Shown in pieces: positions 1 through 5,298 of a stretch of DNA of 25,399 nt. The first letter of the stretch is position 1. Every line of letters starts with the position of its first letter. Source of the DNA: a virus; the IMG/VR virus record IMGVR_UViG_3300030329_000137, positions 1 to 25,399 of that record; one strand, 5' to 3'. Below the pieces are notes generated by a model. The model ran no database searches. It was not told the DNA's origin and was given only the letters and a program-made list of their open reading frames with translations. The translations under genes and the position numbers were made by a program.

Positions 1-261
1 ATAAATAAAATAGACGAAGAGCGTCTATCTCAACCTGCTACTTATAATCAAGTAAGAGCTTTGAGTTTTAAATTTGCCAAAAGAAAGAATGGCACAATGG
101 ATTGGAAATTGCAGAAGCAATTGTTAGGTTGCCTTTATGGATTAATTAAAGCCAACAAACTAACCTTTCAGCAAGCTAATACTCTGTTCTCAAAGAAGGC
201 ACTTCCAAAGGTCTTTAAAGACATGATAAATGCTTACATAGAAAGCAATCCTGAAGCTTAG
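1..261 (+). CDS. hypothetical protein, 5' truncated by window edge
   Basis: The reading frame is open from base 1 to a TAG at 259-261, so this is the C-terminal 86 residues of a gene starting outside the window. A TTG at 61 could be mistaken for a start, but it has no ribosome-binding site and the frame continues upstream without a stop. The visible part is basic and mostly helical in character (KFAKRKNG, then WKLQKQLLGCLYGLIKANK). No family is recognised. It is the last gene of its transcription unit, because two intrinsic terminators follow at 278-367. Confidence 0.6.
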   Translation: MNKIDEERLSQPATYNQVRALSFKFAKRKNGTMDWKLQKQLLGCLYGLIKANKLTFQQANTLFSKKALPKVFKDMINAYIESNPEA

Positions 262-277
262 TTAATTAGCTAAAGAA

Positions 278-313
278 AAAGAGTAAGTTCTGAAAAGGGC
301 TTGCTCTTTTTTT
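278..313 (+). terminator. intrinsic terminator, first of a tandem pair
   Basis: AAAGAGTAAG (278-287) pairs with CTTGCTCTTT (300-309), ten pairs with one G-U, around a 12-nt loop, and runs directly into further T residues. It lies 17 bases after the stop of the first gene. Confidence 0.85.
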
Positions 314-335
314 ATGTCTATAAGGGTTACTAAGT

Positions 336-367
336 AGGCTTTACATCCTGTAAAGTCTTCTTTTTTT
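336..367 (+). terminator. intrinsic terminator, second of a tandem pair
   Basis: CTTTACA (339-345) and TGTAAAG (349-355) form a perfect 7-bp stem with a TCC loop. The stem can be extended by A336-T358, G337-C357 and a G-U pair. A run of seven T follows at 361-367, separated by a few bases. It probably backs up the terminator at 278-313 and insulates the iteron region from upstream transcription. Confidence 0.65.
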
Positions 368-460
368 AAGGAGACCATACCATATTAAGTATCCTATTCT
401 TATTAAAGAAATAGGACCTCTATTCCGAAAATGAAATTTGAATTGGGGCAACAGGTGGAG

Positions 461-526
461 GGCGTGTTAATAAGCTGTGGATAACTTGTTAATAATCTGT
501 TTAAAAGCTGTTAAAAAGCTGTGAAA
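461..526 (+). repeat. six 11-bp iterons in an AT-rich non-coding region
   Basis: Units begin at 461, 472, 483, 494, 505 and 516, each exactly 11 bp, with consensus close to AANCTGTTAAT. The units are GGCGTGTTAAT, AAGCTGTGGAT, AACTTGTTAAT, AATCTGTTTAA, AAGCTGTTAAA and AAGCTGTGAAA. An AT-rich tract follows (GTTTTAAAATT). Helically phased short repeats beside an AT-rich stretch are typical of replication origins or of arrays bound by one protein. A perfect DnaA box spans the second and third units. The whole gap 262-873 has no convincing gene: it holds the terminators, these iterons, a promoter and two copies of an 86-bp repeat. Confidence 0.7.
476..484 (-). promoter_or_regulatory. perfect DnaA box (TTATCCACA)
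   Basis: TGTGGATAA on the plus strand is the exact reverse complement of the bacterial DnaA consensus. It falls inside the iteron array. One 9-mer can occur by chance, but its placement within phased repeats supports a function, perhaps recruitment of host DnaA. Confidence 0.5.
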
Positions 527-535
527 GTTTTAAAA

Positions 536-563
536 TTTACTTAGAAAACTTGGGTGGTATATT
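536..563 (+). promoter_or_regulatory. candidate sigma70 promoter with extended -10
   Basis: TTTACT (536-541), a 16-bp spacer and TATATT (558-563) preceded by TGG, i.e. an extended -10. It lies just after the iterons and could drive the early genes or primer RNA for replication. Confidence 0.4.
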
Positions 564-618
564 AAAAACTAATTAAACTTATGCCTTGTTTAAATTTTTT
601 ATTTCAAGACAGCATCTC

Positions 619-704
619 TTTAATATATTTTCTGCCCTATATTGTCCTAAGAGATAGTGGATTTTGTCGCCAAAATTTGCTAGAATTTTAAAGGCTAGGC
701 AGAG
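619..704 (+). repeat. 86-bp direct repeat, copy 1
   Basis: Begins TTTAATATATTT, continues with CTGCC and TATATT, then AAATTTGCTAGAATTTTA, and ends near GGCAGA. Copy 2 starts 131 bp downstream at about 750. The -10-like TAGAAT of this copy is at 681-686, but its -35 position reads TGGATT, so it is probably a weaker or decayed promoter. Confidence 0.6.
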
Positions 705-749
705 CGACCTAGCGGTTATATCTTTAAAGATTTTACAAAACAACAAGTC

Positions 750-836
750 TTTAATATATTTCCTGCCGTATATTATCTTAGAGTATGCTTGCAATTTCCA
801 CCGAAATTTGCTAGAATTTTAGGGTCTCGGCAGACA
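750..836 (+). repeat. 86-bp direct repeat, copy 2, containing a strong promoter
   Basis: Same order of blocks as the copy at 619-704: TTTAATATATTT, CTGCC, TATATT, AAATTTGCTAGAATTTTA and GGCAGA. This copy has gained or kept a good -35 (TTGCAA at 789-794). Divergence is mainly in the middle third. Confidence 0.6.
789..817 (+). promoter_or_regulatory. sigma70-type early promoter with extended -10
   Basis: TTGCAA (789-794), 17-bp spacer, TAGAAT (812-817) preceded by TGC. The expected transcript starts near 824 and begins with a short hairpin, GTCT-CGGC-AGAC (824-835). The same -35, spacing and TGN extension recur at 1167-1195 and 6361-6389, so this looks like the phage's own promoter class read by host RNA polymerase. 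Confidence 0.7.
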
Positions 837-873
837 GGCAATTTTATAAACTAATAAACCTAAGGAGGTTAAA

Positions 874-963
874 ATGGAAAAGGTTAAGATTATACAAGAT
901 TGGGATTTAGTTGAAAGACTATTAGAAGAGATTGAAGAAAATAATAATAGTGAGGAGGACTAA
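874..963 (+). CDS. 29-aa acidic peptide
   Basis: ATG at 874 is preceded by a strong AAGGAGG ribosome-binding site, and the 29-residue product is acidic at its C-terminus (EEIEENNNSEED). The stop overlaps the next start in a TAATG junction, which suggests translational coupling. It is the first gene after the repeat promoters, a position typical of early phage genes that act on the host. No family is recognised. Confidence 0.6.
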   Translation: MEKVKIIQDWDLVERLLEEIEENNNSEED

Positions 964-1148
964 TGAACTTTAGAACACATGACTTGGCATTTAACCATTA
1001 TCAAAACAAAGGTTTCAAATATAATAAATCCATGAGTATCAAAGAAGATAAGTGGTTTATATTTAACAAGGGCAAAAGCTATGTAGTTATAACTCCTAAA
1101 TATGACAGCATATTAGGAACTAAATGGATAGCTAGAGCATGGTCTTAG
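963..1148 (+). CDS. hypothetical 61-aa protein
   Basis: It starts at the A of the preceding TAATG junction, with GAGGAG just upstream as ribosome-binding site. The product is basic and aromatic-rich with a likely beta-strand segment (KWFIFNKGKSYVVITPKYD) and ends ARAWS. No cysteine cluster, membrane segment or known motif is visible. It sits in the early region between two promoters of the same class. Confidence 0.6.
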   Translation: MNFRTHDLAFNHYQNKGFKYNKSMSIKEDKWFIFNKGKSYVVITPKYDSILGTKWIARAWS

Positions 1149-1166
1149 CCTTAAAGTATTATATGC

Positions 1167-1195
1167 TTGCAATCTGTGGCAAGATGTGGTAGACT
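1167..1195 (+). promoter_or_regulatory. sigma70-type early promoter with extended -10
   Basis: TTGCAA (1167-1172), 17-bp spacer, TAGACT (1190-1195) preceded by TGG. It is followed by TTTTAGGCTTCGGCAGAC, matching the segment after the 789-817 promoter. It should drive the gene at 1265. Confidence 0.7.
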
Positions 1196-1264
1196 TTTTA
1201 GGCTTCGGCAGACTGGTTTCTTTAAGAAACTTTTTAATAATAATACCTGAGGAGGTAAATAAAG

Positions 1265-1669
1265 ATGAGTAATATTACTTATACTAGAAAAGGTAGTGCG
1301 ACTACTAGAAAAATCGCAGATGCTCCACAATCAGTACAAGCTGTATGGAATCAGGCTTCTGATTTGGGAGTGAATGTTCTTAGAGTTAGAGTTGCTCAAG
1401 AGAGAAACGAAATAACTCAAGGAAATACTTTTGATGGCTATCATCAAGGTAAAGTATCTCTTTACAAACAGAGAGCTAATCCTATTGATAAGCTTTGGTT
1501 CAGAAGGTTTGTGAAGTTGAATGAATCCAATAAAGGTATGCAAGTTTTAGAAGTTGCACACAATATGGACGTTCAAAATACTTTAGAGACTATTGATGAC
1601 TATAATAGCTTTATCAATGGTAACATTTTTGTTAGATTGTTTACTGCAATCAGAAAAGTATTCGCTTAA
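1265..1669 (+). CDS. hypothetical 134-aa early protein
   Basis: ATG at 1265 follows a strong GAGGAGG site and a dedicated promoter at 1167-1195, so strong expression is likely. The product is basic (TYTRKGSATTRK at the N-terminus, RLFTAIRKVFA at the C-terminus) with an amphipathic C-terminal helix. It has no cysteines and no recognised domain. Position directly behind an early promoter, with a non-coding block following, suggests an early host-interaction or regulatory protein, but that is inference. Confidence 0.75.
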   Translation: MSNITYTRKGSATTRKIADAPQSVQAVWNQASDLGVNVLRVRVAQERNEITQGNTFDGYHQGKVSLYKQRANPIDKLWFRRFVKLNESNKGMQVLEVAHNMDVQNTLETIDDYNSFINGNIFVRLFTAIRKVFA

Positions 1670-1929
1670 TTACTAAGCTAAAGTAGAAAGGTGCTAGTAC
1701 CTAGAATAACTAGCAAGGTTTTCTAGTTGTCCTTTAACAAGCTAGAGACAGGTTAGACTATGATAGTAAACTAACTTGGGTAAAACTATCAAGTGTATCT
1801 AGTGCGTGATGGTTGATAGGGAAATTAGCAGTTACTGAACTATCCAAAGTGTAAAACCTAGATTAAATTTGGGGTATCTTTGCTAACCCAACTGCCCACT
1901 AGCTACACACTTTTAATTGAGGAGAAACT
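1670..1929 (+). ncRNA. structured non-coding block upstream of the GP88-like gene
   Basis: No ORF or strong promoter is seen in these 260 bases, but complementarity is dense. AACTAG (1708-1713) pairs with CTAGTT (1723-1728). A long-range stem AAGTGT/CTAGTG (1791-1804) pairs with CACTAG/ACACTT (1897-1912). Inside it are GATAG (1815-1819) with CTATC (1840-1844) and TTGGG (1869-1873) with CCCAA (1887-1891). GCAGTT (1828-1833) could alternatively pair with AACTGC (1890-1895). The block shares GTGCTAGTAC and a hairpin-CCCAA-CTGCC-closing-stem ending with 5085-5290. It may be a cis-regulatory leader or a free RNA; no known riboswitch class was recognised. Confidence 0.45.
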
Positions 1930-2658
1930 ATGCCAACATATAAATTACTATCAAGCTCTAGTCCTAAGATAGACAAGAGCAATAAGATACAGGACAAATA
2001 CTTTAGTAGGATTATGTATTTAGCACCACATAATCTAGCAGATAACAAACGTACTGTATGTCCATATGCTACTATTGCAAAATGCCATGAGCCATGTTTA
2101 AATACAGCAGGTCTTGGTGGTGTTTACTCTAGTATTCAGAAAGCTAGGATTAGAAAGACCTTAATGTTCTTAGATGATAAAGGAACTTTCATGGCAGAAT
2201 TGTTTAAAGACATTTTTAAATTTCAAAAAGAATGTGAGGACTTAGGAAAGCTACCTGCTTTAAGGTTGAATGGAACGTCAGATATACAATGGGAGACTAT
2301 TAAGATTAAGAATAAAAACATCTTTGATTATTTTCCTGATGTGTTGTTCTATGATTACACTAAGATACCTACAAGAAAGGTTGAGGGAATAGATAACTAC
2401 CACTTGACATGGAGCTATTCAGAAGCACATAAGAAATATTCAGAGTTGTTTGATAAAGTTCCTTACAATAAGGCAGTTGTGTTTAGAAAAGAATTACCTT
2501 CAATGTTTAAAGGATTGAAAGTTATAGATGGAGATGCACACGATATGAGATTTTTAGATGAATCTAACGTAGTGGTTGGTTTAAAAGCAAAGGGCAAAGC
2601 TAAGAAAGATTATTCAGGCTTTGTAGTTGATAACTTAATAGAAGCGAGGGCAGTATGA
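1930..2658 (+). CDS. GP88-like phage protein (unknown function)
   Basis: This 242-residue protein has the features I associate with the phage 'gene product 88' family: LAPHNLAD near residue 31, a Cys cluster VCPYATIAKCHEPCLNTAG at about 43-62 (C-x7-C-x3-C), a following Q-x-AR-x-RKT helix, the signature RLNGTSDIQWE near 117, and FYDYTK near 140. The clustered cysteines suggest a bound metal or Fe-S cluster, but no spectroscopy-backed function for the family is known to me. The start ATG has a GAGGAG site 7 bases upstream. It follows the structured block 1670-1929, which may control it. The stop overlaps the next start (ATGA). Confidence 0.7.
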   Translation: MPTYKLLSSSSPKIDKSNKIQDKYFSRIMYLAPHNLADNKRTVCPYATIAKCHEPCLNTAGLGGVYSSIQKARIRKTLMFLDDKGTFMAELFKDIFKFQKECEDLGKLPALRLNGTSDIQWETIKIKNKNIFDYFPDVLFYDYTKIPTRKVEGIDNYHLTWSYSEAHKKYSELFDKVPYNKAVVFRKELPSMFKGLKVIDGDAHDMRFLDESNVVVGLKAKGKAKKDYSGFVVDNLIEARAV

Positions 2659-2788
2659 AAATAGATAAAAAATGGCAAGATGCATTACAACAAGCAGCCG
2701 AAGAAGGTTGGGAAGAAGAAGCATTAATAAGTAGAGCACAACAAATATGTGGGATAGACTAATGGATATAGAAGCGAGGGCAATATGA
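2638..2788 (+). repeat. two copies of a 21-bp gene-junction repeat
   Basis: The sequence ATAGAAGCGAGGGCA followed by GTATGA (2638-2658) or ATATGA (2768-2788) occurs twice with a single mismatch. Copy 1 is the end of the GP88-like gene (IEARAV-stop) fused to the next ATG. Copy 2 is preceded by ATGGAT, so 2762-2788 reads as an 8-codon ORF (MDIEARAI) ending at the next start in the same way. The repeat carries a ribosome-binding site plus overlapping stop/start. Confidence 0.75.
2655..2762 (+). CDS. 35-aa hypothetical peptide
   Basis: The start overlaps the stop of the GP88-like gene (GTATGA), and GCGAGGG just upstream can serve as ribosome-binding site. The product is a helical acidic peptide (WQDALQQAAEEGWEEEALIS) ending CGID. 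The stop is TAA at 2760-2762. Function unknown. Confidence 0.5.
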   Translation: MKIDKKWQDALQQAAEEGWEEEALISRAQQICGID

Positions 2789-2976
2789 TAACTTTAGACG
2801 AAATGAAAGATGCTTTAGTTGAGCAAGAAGTTGATTACATTAAAGAAATGGTAATTAAAGACAGACATGACGATTTAGTTGAGTTTGTTTATTTACATTC
2901 TTTTAATGATTTTAAACACATGGATGATGGAGACATCAAAGAATTATATAACCATTACTATGGAGATATGATATGA
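2785..2976 (+). CDS. hypothetical 63-aa acidic protein
   Basis: ATG at 2785 is the start inside junction repeat copy 2, with GCGAGGG as ribosome-binding site. The product is acidic and helical with histidines (KDRHDDLVEFVYLHSFNDF) and ends YNHYYGDMI. The stop overlaps the next start. No family recognised. Confidence 0.6.
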   Translation: MITLDEMKDALVEQEVDYIKEMVIKDRHDDLVEFVYLHSFNDFKHMDDGDIKELYNHYYGDMI

Positions 2977-3080
2977 TGATACTAAATTACGAAAGTAAAA
3001 AAGAGTTGAAAGAATATTTGATTTACCAATATGGAGATTGGGAAGATGACTATGGGTATGAGGAGACCGACAATGGATAA
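2973..3080 (+). CDS. 35-aa hypothetical peptide
   Basis: ATG at 2973 (a second ATG follows at 2976) overlaps the previous stop. The product starts MMILNYESKKELKEY, is rich in Tyr, Asp and Glu, and ends EETDNG. Its end lies in the duplicated junction at 3061-3081. Function unknown. Confidence 0.5.
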   Translation: MMILNYESKKELKEYLIYQYGDWEDDYGYEETDNG

Positions 3081-3270
3081 ACTAATTAATTTTTTACAAG
3101 ATGATTTAAAAGAAATAGATGAATCTTTTGAAAGTGTAAAACAAGTTATGGAGGATAAAATCTATTATGAGAATAGAGGTGATTTAGAAAACCATATTGA
3201 AAGAATAGATAGATTTATTTCTTATTGGCAACAACACGTTAAAAGTTTAAAGGAGTCCGACAATGGATAA
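3073..3270 (+). CDS. hypothetical 65-aa protein
   Basis: The start is placed at ATG 3073 (MDKLINFLQDDL) because AGGAG lies 7 bases upstream and the same junction recurs at the next gene. An upstream in-frame ATG at 3031 lacks a site. The product is helical and charged, with a coiled-coil-like middle and WQQHVKSLK near the end. It finishes ESDNG, paralleling the TDNG end of the preceding peptide. Confidence 0.6.
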   Translation: MDKLINFLQDDLKEIDESFESVKQVMEDKIYYENRGDLENHIERIDRFISYWQQHVKSLKESDNG

Positions 3271-3514
3271 AAAAATGAAATTAATAATAAAAGCAATTGA
3301 AGAAATTATAGAAGATTCAAATACAATTAGTGATATTAGAAATAATTTATTTGATATTGAAGAACGTCAAAAGTATGACCATGACTATGCTATTGAACAG
3401 ATTAGTCAGGGAGTTAATGATTTACATTATGATATTCAAGATGATTTAGATTCATTACAACAACAGATTGATGAACTGAAAGATTATATTGAAAAATTGA
3501 CGGAGAAACTATAA
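3263..3514 (+). CDS. hypothetical 83-aa coiled-coil protein
   Basis: ATG at 3263 with AGGAG upstream, in the second copy of the junction repeat. The product is almost entirely helical, with heptad-like hydrophobics in the C-terminal half (LDSLQQQIDELKDYIEKL), so a coiled-coil oligomer is likely. It overlaps the next gene by one base (TAATG). No known family. Confidence 0.65.
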   Translation: MDKKMKLIIKAIEEIIEDSNTISDIRNNLFDIEERQKYDHDYAIEQISQGVNDLHYDIQDDLDSLQQQIDELKDYIEKLTEKL

Positions 3515-3774
3515 TGACTGAAGAAGAAATAACGTGGAGAGAAGAAGTAATAGATTTTTTAGGAGACTATTGGGAAATAGAAGGTAGACCTGATCTGTTT
3601 AATGATGTGGTTGATCATGTTCTAAATGTATATCCTGAAAATAATTTTGATGATAAAGTTATCTTAGGTGAAGCGTTTGCGTTTTTACAAACTCATTGTA
3701 GATCAGCAGTATCATCAGCAGATTTAAATTTTATGGCAGAAGAACAAAGGAGAAAGAATGAGCAATCACTTTAA
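3514..3774 (+). CDS. hypothetical 86-aa protein
   Basis: It starts in a TAATG junction with CGGAG as ribosome-binding site. The product is acidic with aromatic residues (REEVIDFLGDYWEIEGRPDL) followed by a helical region, FAFLQTHCRSAV. No domain is recognised. The next gene begins inside its last codons. Confidence 0.6.
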   Translation: MTEEEITWREEVIDFLGDYWEIEGRPDLFNDVVDHVLNVYPENNFDDKVILGEAFAFLQTHCRSAVSSADLNFMAEEQRRKNEQSL

Positions 3775-3904
3775 TGATTTAAGAATCGAACAACTCTTTG
3801 ATGAAGGGTTAGAGATAGGGTTAGCTAAAGGTCTGACAGGAGAAGCATTAGATTTCTTTGCAGAAAAATACGCTAGAAAACATTTTAATAAATATGGAGA
3901 CTAA
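3758..3904 (+). CDS. 48-aa hypothetical protein
   Basis: ATG at 3758 lies in the last codons of the preceding gene, with AAGGAG upstream. The 48-residue product is helical (RIEQLFDEGLEIGLAKGLTG) with a basic tail (KYARKHFNKYGD). It ends one base before the next start. Function unknown. Confidence 0.5.
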   Translation: MSNHFNDLRIEQLFDEGLEIGLAKGLTGEALDFFAEKYARKHFNKYGD

Positions 3905-3905
3905 T

Positions 3906-4268
3906 ATGAAAGCAATATTAATAGATGTAAAAAACCAATTAGTAAAAGAAGTAGAGCACGATGATACTCTAGATAATATCTATGAGTTAATAGACTGCCG
4001 AACTTTTGATGTTGTTAGTATAGATGGGAAGAACTCAATCTATGTTGACGATGAAGGTTTATATAGAGAGGACCAATTATACTTTGAATACTTTGGAACT
4101 GAACACTCAGTTAGATTAGCAGGGAATGGTTTAATCTTAGGATTAAATAGAGAGACAGGTGATTCAATTAGTCCTACTCTAAGTGTTGAGGAAGTAGAAA
4201 ATAAAGTAAGGTTTATACCTTCAGGCTTTTCAATTGAGCCTGACTTCAGGATAACTGAATGGAATTAA
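3906..4268 (+). CDS. DUF3846-like protein
   Basis: The start is taken at ATG 3906 because GGAG sits 8 bases upstream and MKAILIDV is the expected N-terminus; an in-frame ATG at 3858 lies inside the previous gene. The 120-residue protein has the pattern I associate with DUF3846: an MKAILID strand, a middle IYELIDCRTFDVVSIDGKN, then IYVDDEGLYREDQ. DUF3846 proteins are common in phages and plasmids, with no established activity known to me. The end overlaps the next start by 10 bases. Confidence 0.55.
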   Translation: MKAILIDVKNQLVKEVEHDDTLDNIYELIDCRTFDVVSIDGKNSIYVDDEGLYREDQLYFEYFGTEHSVRLAGNGLILGLNRETGDSISPTLSVEEVENKVRFIPSGFSIEPDFRITEWN

Positions 4269-4501
4269 AATTTTATTATGATGACAAGGGTGTTCCTGTC
4301 CAATGGACATATGCTGTAAGACCTAAGAAACTAATCTTCTATAAAAATTGGAGACCTAAAAAACAGAACATAAAAGTTATAGGGTTGACAAACGAGAAGG
4401 AAAATGATAGACTACAGCAAGAAATTTTGGACGACATTAACAGAAAGGAACACCCTAAGAAAGAAAAGTTAACAGGAATGTATGCAAGGAGGACCAATTG
4501 A
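4259..4501 (+). CDS. hypothetical 80-aa basic protein
   Basis: ATG at 4259, inside the end of the DUF3846-like gene, with CAGGA upstream. The N-terminus looks like beta strands (ELKFYYDDKGVPVQWTYAV), followed by a Lys-rich stretch (RPKKLIFYKNWRPKKQ) and a charged helix. The high positive charge would fit nucleic-acid binding, but no motif confirms it. Confidence 0.55.
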   Translation: MELKFYYDDKGVPVQWTYAVRPKKLIFYKNWRPKKQNIKVIGLTNEKENDRLQQEILDDINRKEHPKKEKLTGMYARRTN

Positions 4502-4767
4502 ATTACAAACAATATAGAGCTCAAGTTATAGATGAAGATAATGAAGAGTTTATCATTAAAACTTTTGCAGTAACTATGCAAGAAGCGTTAGACAATATAG
4601 TTCTGATGCCTAGCATTACTCATGTAGTGCAGTTAAATTGTGATGAGACTGATGAAGAGTGGGTTAGACATGGTAACTTAGACTTAAATGATTTGAGGGA
4701 AGTAAGAGATTTAATTACAGATGAGAAAGAACTGTTGGAGGTACTAATTAATAATGAGAAAAGCTAG
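4498..4767 (+). CDS. hypothetical 89-aa protein with TTG start
   Basis: The start is a TTG at 4498, chosen because a perfect AGGAGG lies 5 bases upstream (4487-4492) and the stop of the previous gene overlaps it (TTGA). The product reads (M)NYKQYRAQVIDEDNEEF, then FAVTMQEALDNIV, then an acidic tail. This resembles small phage proteins with one beta-alpha-beta unit, but no named family is recognised. The weak start codon may keep its level low relative to neighbours. Confidence 0.6.
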   Translation: MNYKQYRAQVIDEDNEEFIIKTFAVTMQEALDNIVLMPSITHVVQLNCDETDEEWVRHGNLDLNDLREVRDLITDEKELLEVLINNEKS

Positions 4768-4903
4768 AACACAAGTAGAGCACGTATCTAAGACAGGTTC
4801 ACGAGGTAAAAAGACTTCGATTGGTAGAGGTAATGTAGGTTACTCGACCATGCCGAAGAGAAAGAAAGAAACCTACAAAAAATATAGAGGTCAAGGAAAA
4901 TGA
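4754..4903 (+). CDS. small basic phage protein (49 aa)
   Basis: ATG at 4754 overlaps the end of the preceding gene; TTGGAGGT lies about 17 bases upstream. The product is very basic, with TGSRGKKTSIGRG in the middle and KKYRGQGK at the C-terminus. I recall small phage proteins with a 'GKKTSIGR ... KKYRGQG' pattern in several marine phages, so it is probably a real conserved gene. Function unknown; nucleic-acid binding is a guess from charge. Confidence 0.65.
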   Translation: MRKARTQVEHVSKTGSRGKKTSIGRGNVGYSTMPKRKKETYKKYRGQGK

Positions 4904-5028
4904 AAATAACTGCATGGAATTTAGGTATTGTTTGGGAAGATGGTACGGAAGAAAAGATAGCAGACATACCTGATTGGGTAGCAAACAGAGTTGATAAATT
5001 CTTAAATGAATTAGAGGAAGAATATTAA
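4900..5028 (+). CDS. 42-aa hypothetical protein
   Basis: ATGA overlap with the previous stop; AAGGAAAA is the only upstream purine run. The product starts MKITAWNLGIVWEDG and ends with an acidic helix (NELEEEY). It is the last gene before the second structured block. Confidence 0.5.
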   Translation: MKITAWNLGIVWEDGTEEKIADIPDWVANRVDKFLNELEEEY

Positions 5029-5049
5029 ATATTGTCTACTCTATAGATG

Positions 5050-5078
5050 TTGGCACTTATTTATAGAATGACTTTAAA
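5050..5078 (+). promoter_or_regulatory. candidate sigma70 promoter for the second structured RNA
   Basis: TTGGCA (5050-5055), a 17-bp spacer and TTTAAA (5073-5078), i.e. 5/6 and 4/6 matches at -35 and -10. The transcript would start near 5085, at the beginning of the structured block. Confidence 0.45.
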
Positions 5079-5084
5079 GTTGCG

Positions 5085-5290
5085 TAGTGCTAGTACTTAG
5101 TTTCCTGATTCGTTGACTAATGCAGGATAGAAGGATTCCGATTCGGTAGGTACTGCAACTAAGTATAAGTCTGATTTTCCCACACTTGCGTGGAGGTTTG
5201 TACATACTTTAAACAACAAAGCCACAATTTGCGAAGTAGTGCTAGGCATCACTACCCAAAAACTGCCTACTTATATTAATAATTAATGGA
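5085..5290 (+). ncRNA. structured non-coding block upstream of the 77-aa gene
   Basis: There is no ORF in 5029-5298. TACTTAGT (5094-5101) pairs perfectly with ACTAAGTA (5158-5165), enclosing a CCTGATT/AAT-G-CAGG hairpin (5104-5126). TATAAGT (5164-5170) pairs with ACTTATA (5269-5275). GTAGTG (5236-5241) pairs with CACTAC (5250-5255), and its loop TAGGCA (5243-5248) is complementary to TGCCTA (5264-5269), an H-type pseudoknot. It shares GTGCTAGTAC and the 3' arrangement (hairpin, CCCAA, CTGCC, closing stem) with 1670-1929. It may be a leader controlling 5299 or a free RNA. Known classes such as glnA/Downstream-peptide or cobalamin riboswitches were considered, but their core motifs are absent. 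Confidence 0.5.
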
Positions 5291-5298
5291 GGGTAAAA

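Noticed and set aside
579-794. 71-aa minus-strand ORF in the left intergenic region
   Set aside because: It spans the duplicated promoter repeats, has no ribosome-binding site and no plausible promoter, and its sequence follows the repeats, so it is a chance frame.
1791-1912. Cobalamin or glutamine (glnA/Downstream-peptide) riboswitch
   Set aside because: The 3' CTGCC recalled a B12 box and the location suggested Downstream-peptide RNA, but the conserved core sequences of those classes are not present.
3031-3072. Upstream start for the 65-aa gene
   Set aside because: No ribosome-binding site; ATG 3073 has AGGAG at good spacing and repeats the junction of the next gene.
5101-5165. Possible tRNA or tRNA-like element in structured region B
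   Set aside because: The CCGATTCGG stretch looks like a T-arm at first sight, but no acceptor stem, anticodon arm or 7-bp/5-bp tRNA spacing can be drawn.
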